Part shown: piece after piece, positions 63,243 to 64,000 of the stretch
Position numbering within the stretch: position 1 is the stretch's first letter
How the letters are laid out: each line of letters opens with the position of its first letter
Assembly (NCBI GenBank): GCA_963753815.1
Contig: CAVWDU010000003.1
Coordinates: 682,001 to 746,000 of the forward strand
Source: CAVWDU01 sp963753815
GTDB lineage: Bacteria > Pseudomonadota > Gammaproteobacteria > Pseudomonadales > Halieaceae
Length of the DNA stretch: 64,000 bases
Reading direction: 5' to 3'
Program-made: the position numbers and the translations under genes
The notes under the pieces: model-generated
Databases searched by the model: none
The model's input: only the letters and a program-made list of their open reading frames with translations
Told to the model about the DNA's origin: nothing

Positions 63243-64000
63243 ATGGACAGATTGAAAGACAAAATCGCCCTGATCACCGGCGCCGGGGACGGACTGGGCG
63301 CGCAGATCGCGCGGCGGTTCCACGAGGAAGGCGCTCGGGTGATTATCAATGACGTCAATGAAGCGGCTGCGGGCGAGACCGCAGATGCGGTGGCGGGCAC
63401 TGCAATCACGGCTGATGTCGCCGACTCCGCCGCCGTGAAACGCATGTTCGAACAGGTCGCCGCAGACTTCCCGCGGCTCGACATCCTGGTCAACAACGCG
63501 GGTTTTGCGACCGCCTCAGGCGACGAGGACGTGGTGCGGCGCTACAACGAGGTACCGCTGCAGCAGATGGCAGAGAGAGAGGCCGGCGGGCCAGTGGTAA
63601 GCCATCTCGACCTCACTGTTGAAATGACGGACGAGGCCTGGCACCGGATGATCGCCGTTCACCTCGACGGCACCTTTTTCTGTACCCGCGAGGCCCTGAA
63701 GATCATGAACCCGCAGCTTTCCGGCTGCATCATCAACATGGGGTCGATCATGGGTACCAGCGGTGGCATGGCGACGGCCTACTCAGCGGCCAAAGCCGGC
63801 ATTCTCGGCTTCACCCGCGCCGTTGCTCGCGAAGTCGCCTCCCGCGGAATCCGCGTGAATGCCCTCGCGCCGGGATACATTGAAACCGCACTCACAGCGA
63901 CGCTGCGGGAGGCACGCGCCCTCTTGGAGGCGCAAACGCCGATGGCCCGATTCGGCGACGGGGACGATGTCGCCTGGCCTGCGGTCTACCTCGCCAGCGA
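63243..64000 (+). CDS. Short-chain dehydrogenase/reductase, 3' partial
   Basis: At least 252 codons of an SDR. Cofactor site ALITGAGDGLGAQIARRFHE, Asp-containing INDVNEAAAG (NAD preference), LVNNAGFATASG, catalytic Ser in INMGSIMGTSGG and Tyr-Lys in AYSAAKAGILGF, then RVNALAPGYIETAL. The ATG at 63243 follows GGGAGGACACC. An insertion after NNAGF (DEDVVRRYNEVPLQQMAERE) is longer than in most SDRs. The gene runs off the window just before the usual C-terminal signature (xxVDGG). Confidence 0.9.
   Translation, partial: MDRLKDKIALITGAGDGLGAQIARRFHEEGARVIINDVNEAAAGETADAVAGTAITADVADSAAVKRMFEQVAADFPRLDILVNNAGFATASGDEDVVRRYNEVPLQQMAEREAGGPVVSHLDLTVEMTDEAWHRMIAVHLDGTFFCTREALKIMNPQLSGCIINMGSIMGTSGGMATAYSAAKAGILGFTRAVAREVASRGIRVNALAPGYIETALTATLREARALLEAQTPMARFGDGDDVAWPAVYLAS

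Noticed and set aside
62954..63496. Reverse-strand ORF ending in a SRPTGSKPVTLSS-like tail across the tRNA
   Set aside because: This is a well-known false protein from translating a tRNA gene; the cloverleaf is clear.

Overview
The window looks like a chromosomal segment of a GC-rich gammaproteobacterium with a marine or aquatic lifestyle. This rests on yaeQ, yceH, a YfcG-like glutathione transferase, OruR-like AraC regulators with an arabinose-binding-type N-terminal domain, a secreted sulfatase, DUF1254/DUF1214 and S1/P1 nuclease genes, and many secreted hydrolases. No species can be named. Most genes stand alone or in pairs with frequent strand switches; there is no prophage, plasmid backbone, CRISPR array or large biosynthetic cluster.

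Layout. 1-10 kb: an S9 peptidase (5' truncated and frameshifted), mgtE, phzF, corA, a large MscS-type channel, two coupled glutathione transferases and yaeQ; a direct repeat of about 0.27 kb made of a phzF tail plus a GST tail brackets corA and the channel. 10-14.8 kb: CYTH-CHAD protein, an exported chorismate mutase-cyclohexadienyl dehydratase fusion, an MFS remnant and a porin-like barrel. 15-18.8 kb: gene graveyard with an IS (13-bp inverted repeats, transposase holding two in-frame amber codons), fragments of a calcineurin-like phosphoesterase and of a DUF389-like membrane protein, and an intact DUF1254 gene. 18.8-22.9 kb: sulfatase with four single-base insertions, divergent AraC regulator, serine-hydrolase fragment. 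22.9-30 kb: a pentameric ligand-gated ion channel homologue, an SDR, a two-domain M16 protease, a membrane-anchored NAD(P)-binding protein and an amidohydrolase. 30-31 kb: a RAYT transposase flanked by its REP-like repeats. 31-39 kb: Usp, NagA, AidB-like dehydrogenase, mini zincin, TIR-TM protein, CSD-DUF1294 fusion, amino-acid binding protein. 39-44 kb: frameshifted penicillin acylase, a secreted protein with a 20-copy Asp-Asp-Ser tail, an unknown protein. 44-52 kb: hydrolase, AraC regulator divergent from a secreted phosphate-release operon (phosphoesterase, S1/P1 nuclease, class A acid phosphatase), Tat-exported amidohydrolase, coiled-coil protein. 52.5-64 kb: azlCD, LysR, a REP cluster without transposase, GGDEF protein, YeeE/YedE pair, amidohydrolase, dynamin-like GTPase coupled to yceH, ferritin, tRNA-Arg(TCG), partial SDR.

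How the genes work together. The clearest functional unit is 45.3-49.6 kb: three exported enzymes that could turn extracellular nucleic acids and phosphoesters into free phosphate under one AraC-type regulator. The sulfatase locus at 18.6-22.5 kb is a degenerate counterpart: a paralogous AraC regulator, a sulfatase, and an internally deleted copy of the same phosphoesterase abutting DUF1254. A third fragment of that phosphoesterase lies beside the IS. I did not find a convincing new multi-gene defence or antiphage system; the TIR-TM protein and the dynamin-like GTPase are the only defence-flavoured genes. Seven single-base indels are spread over four genes, several in short homopolymers, so sequencing error and true decay must be separated before calling those genes dead.
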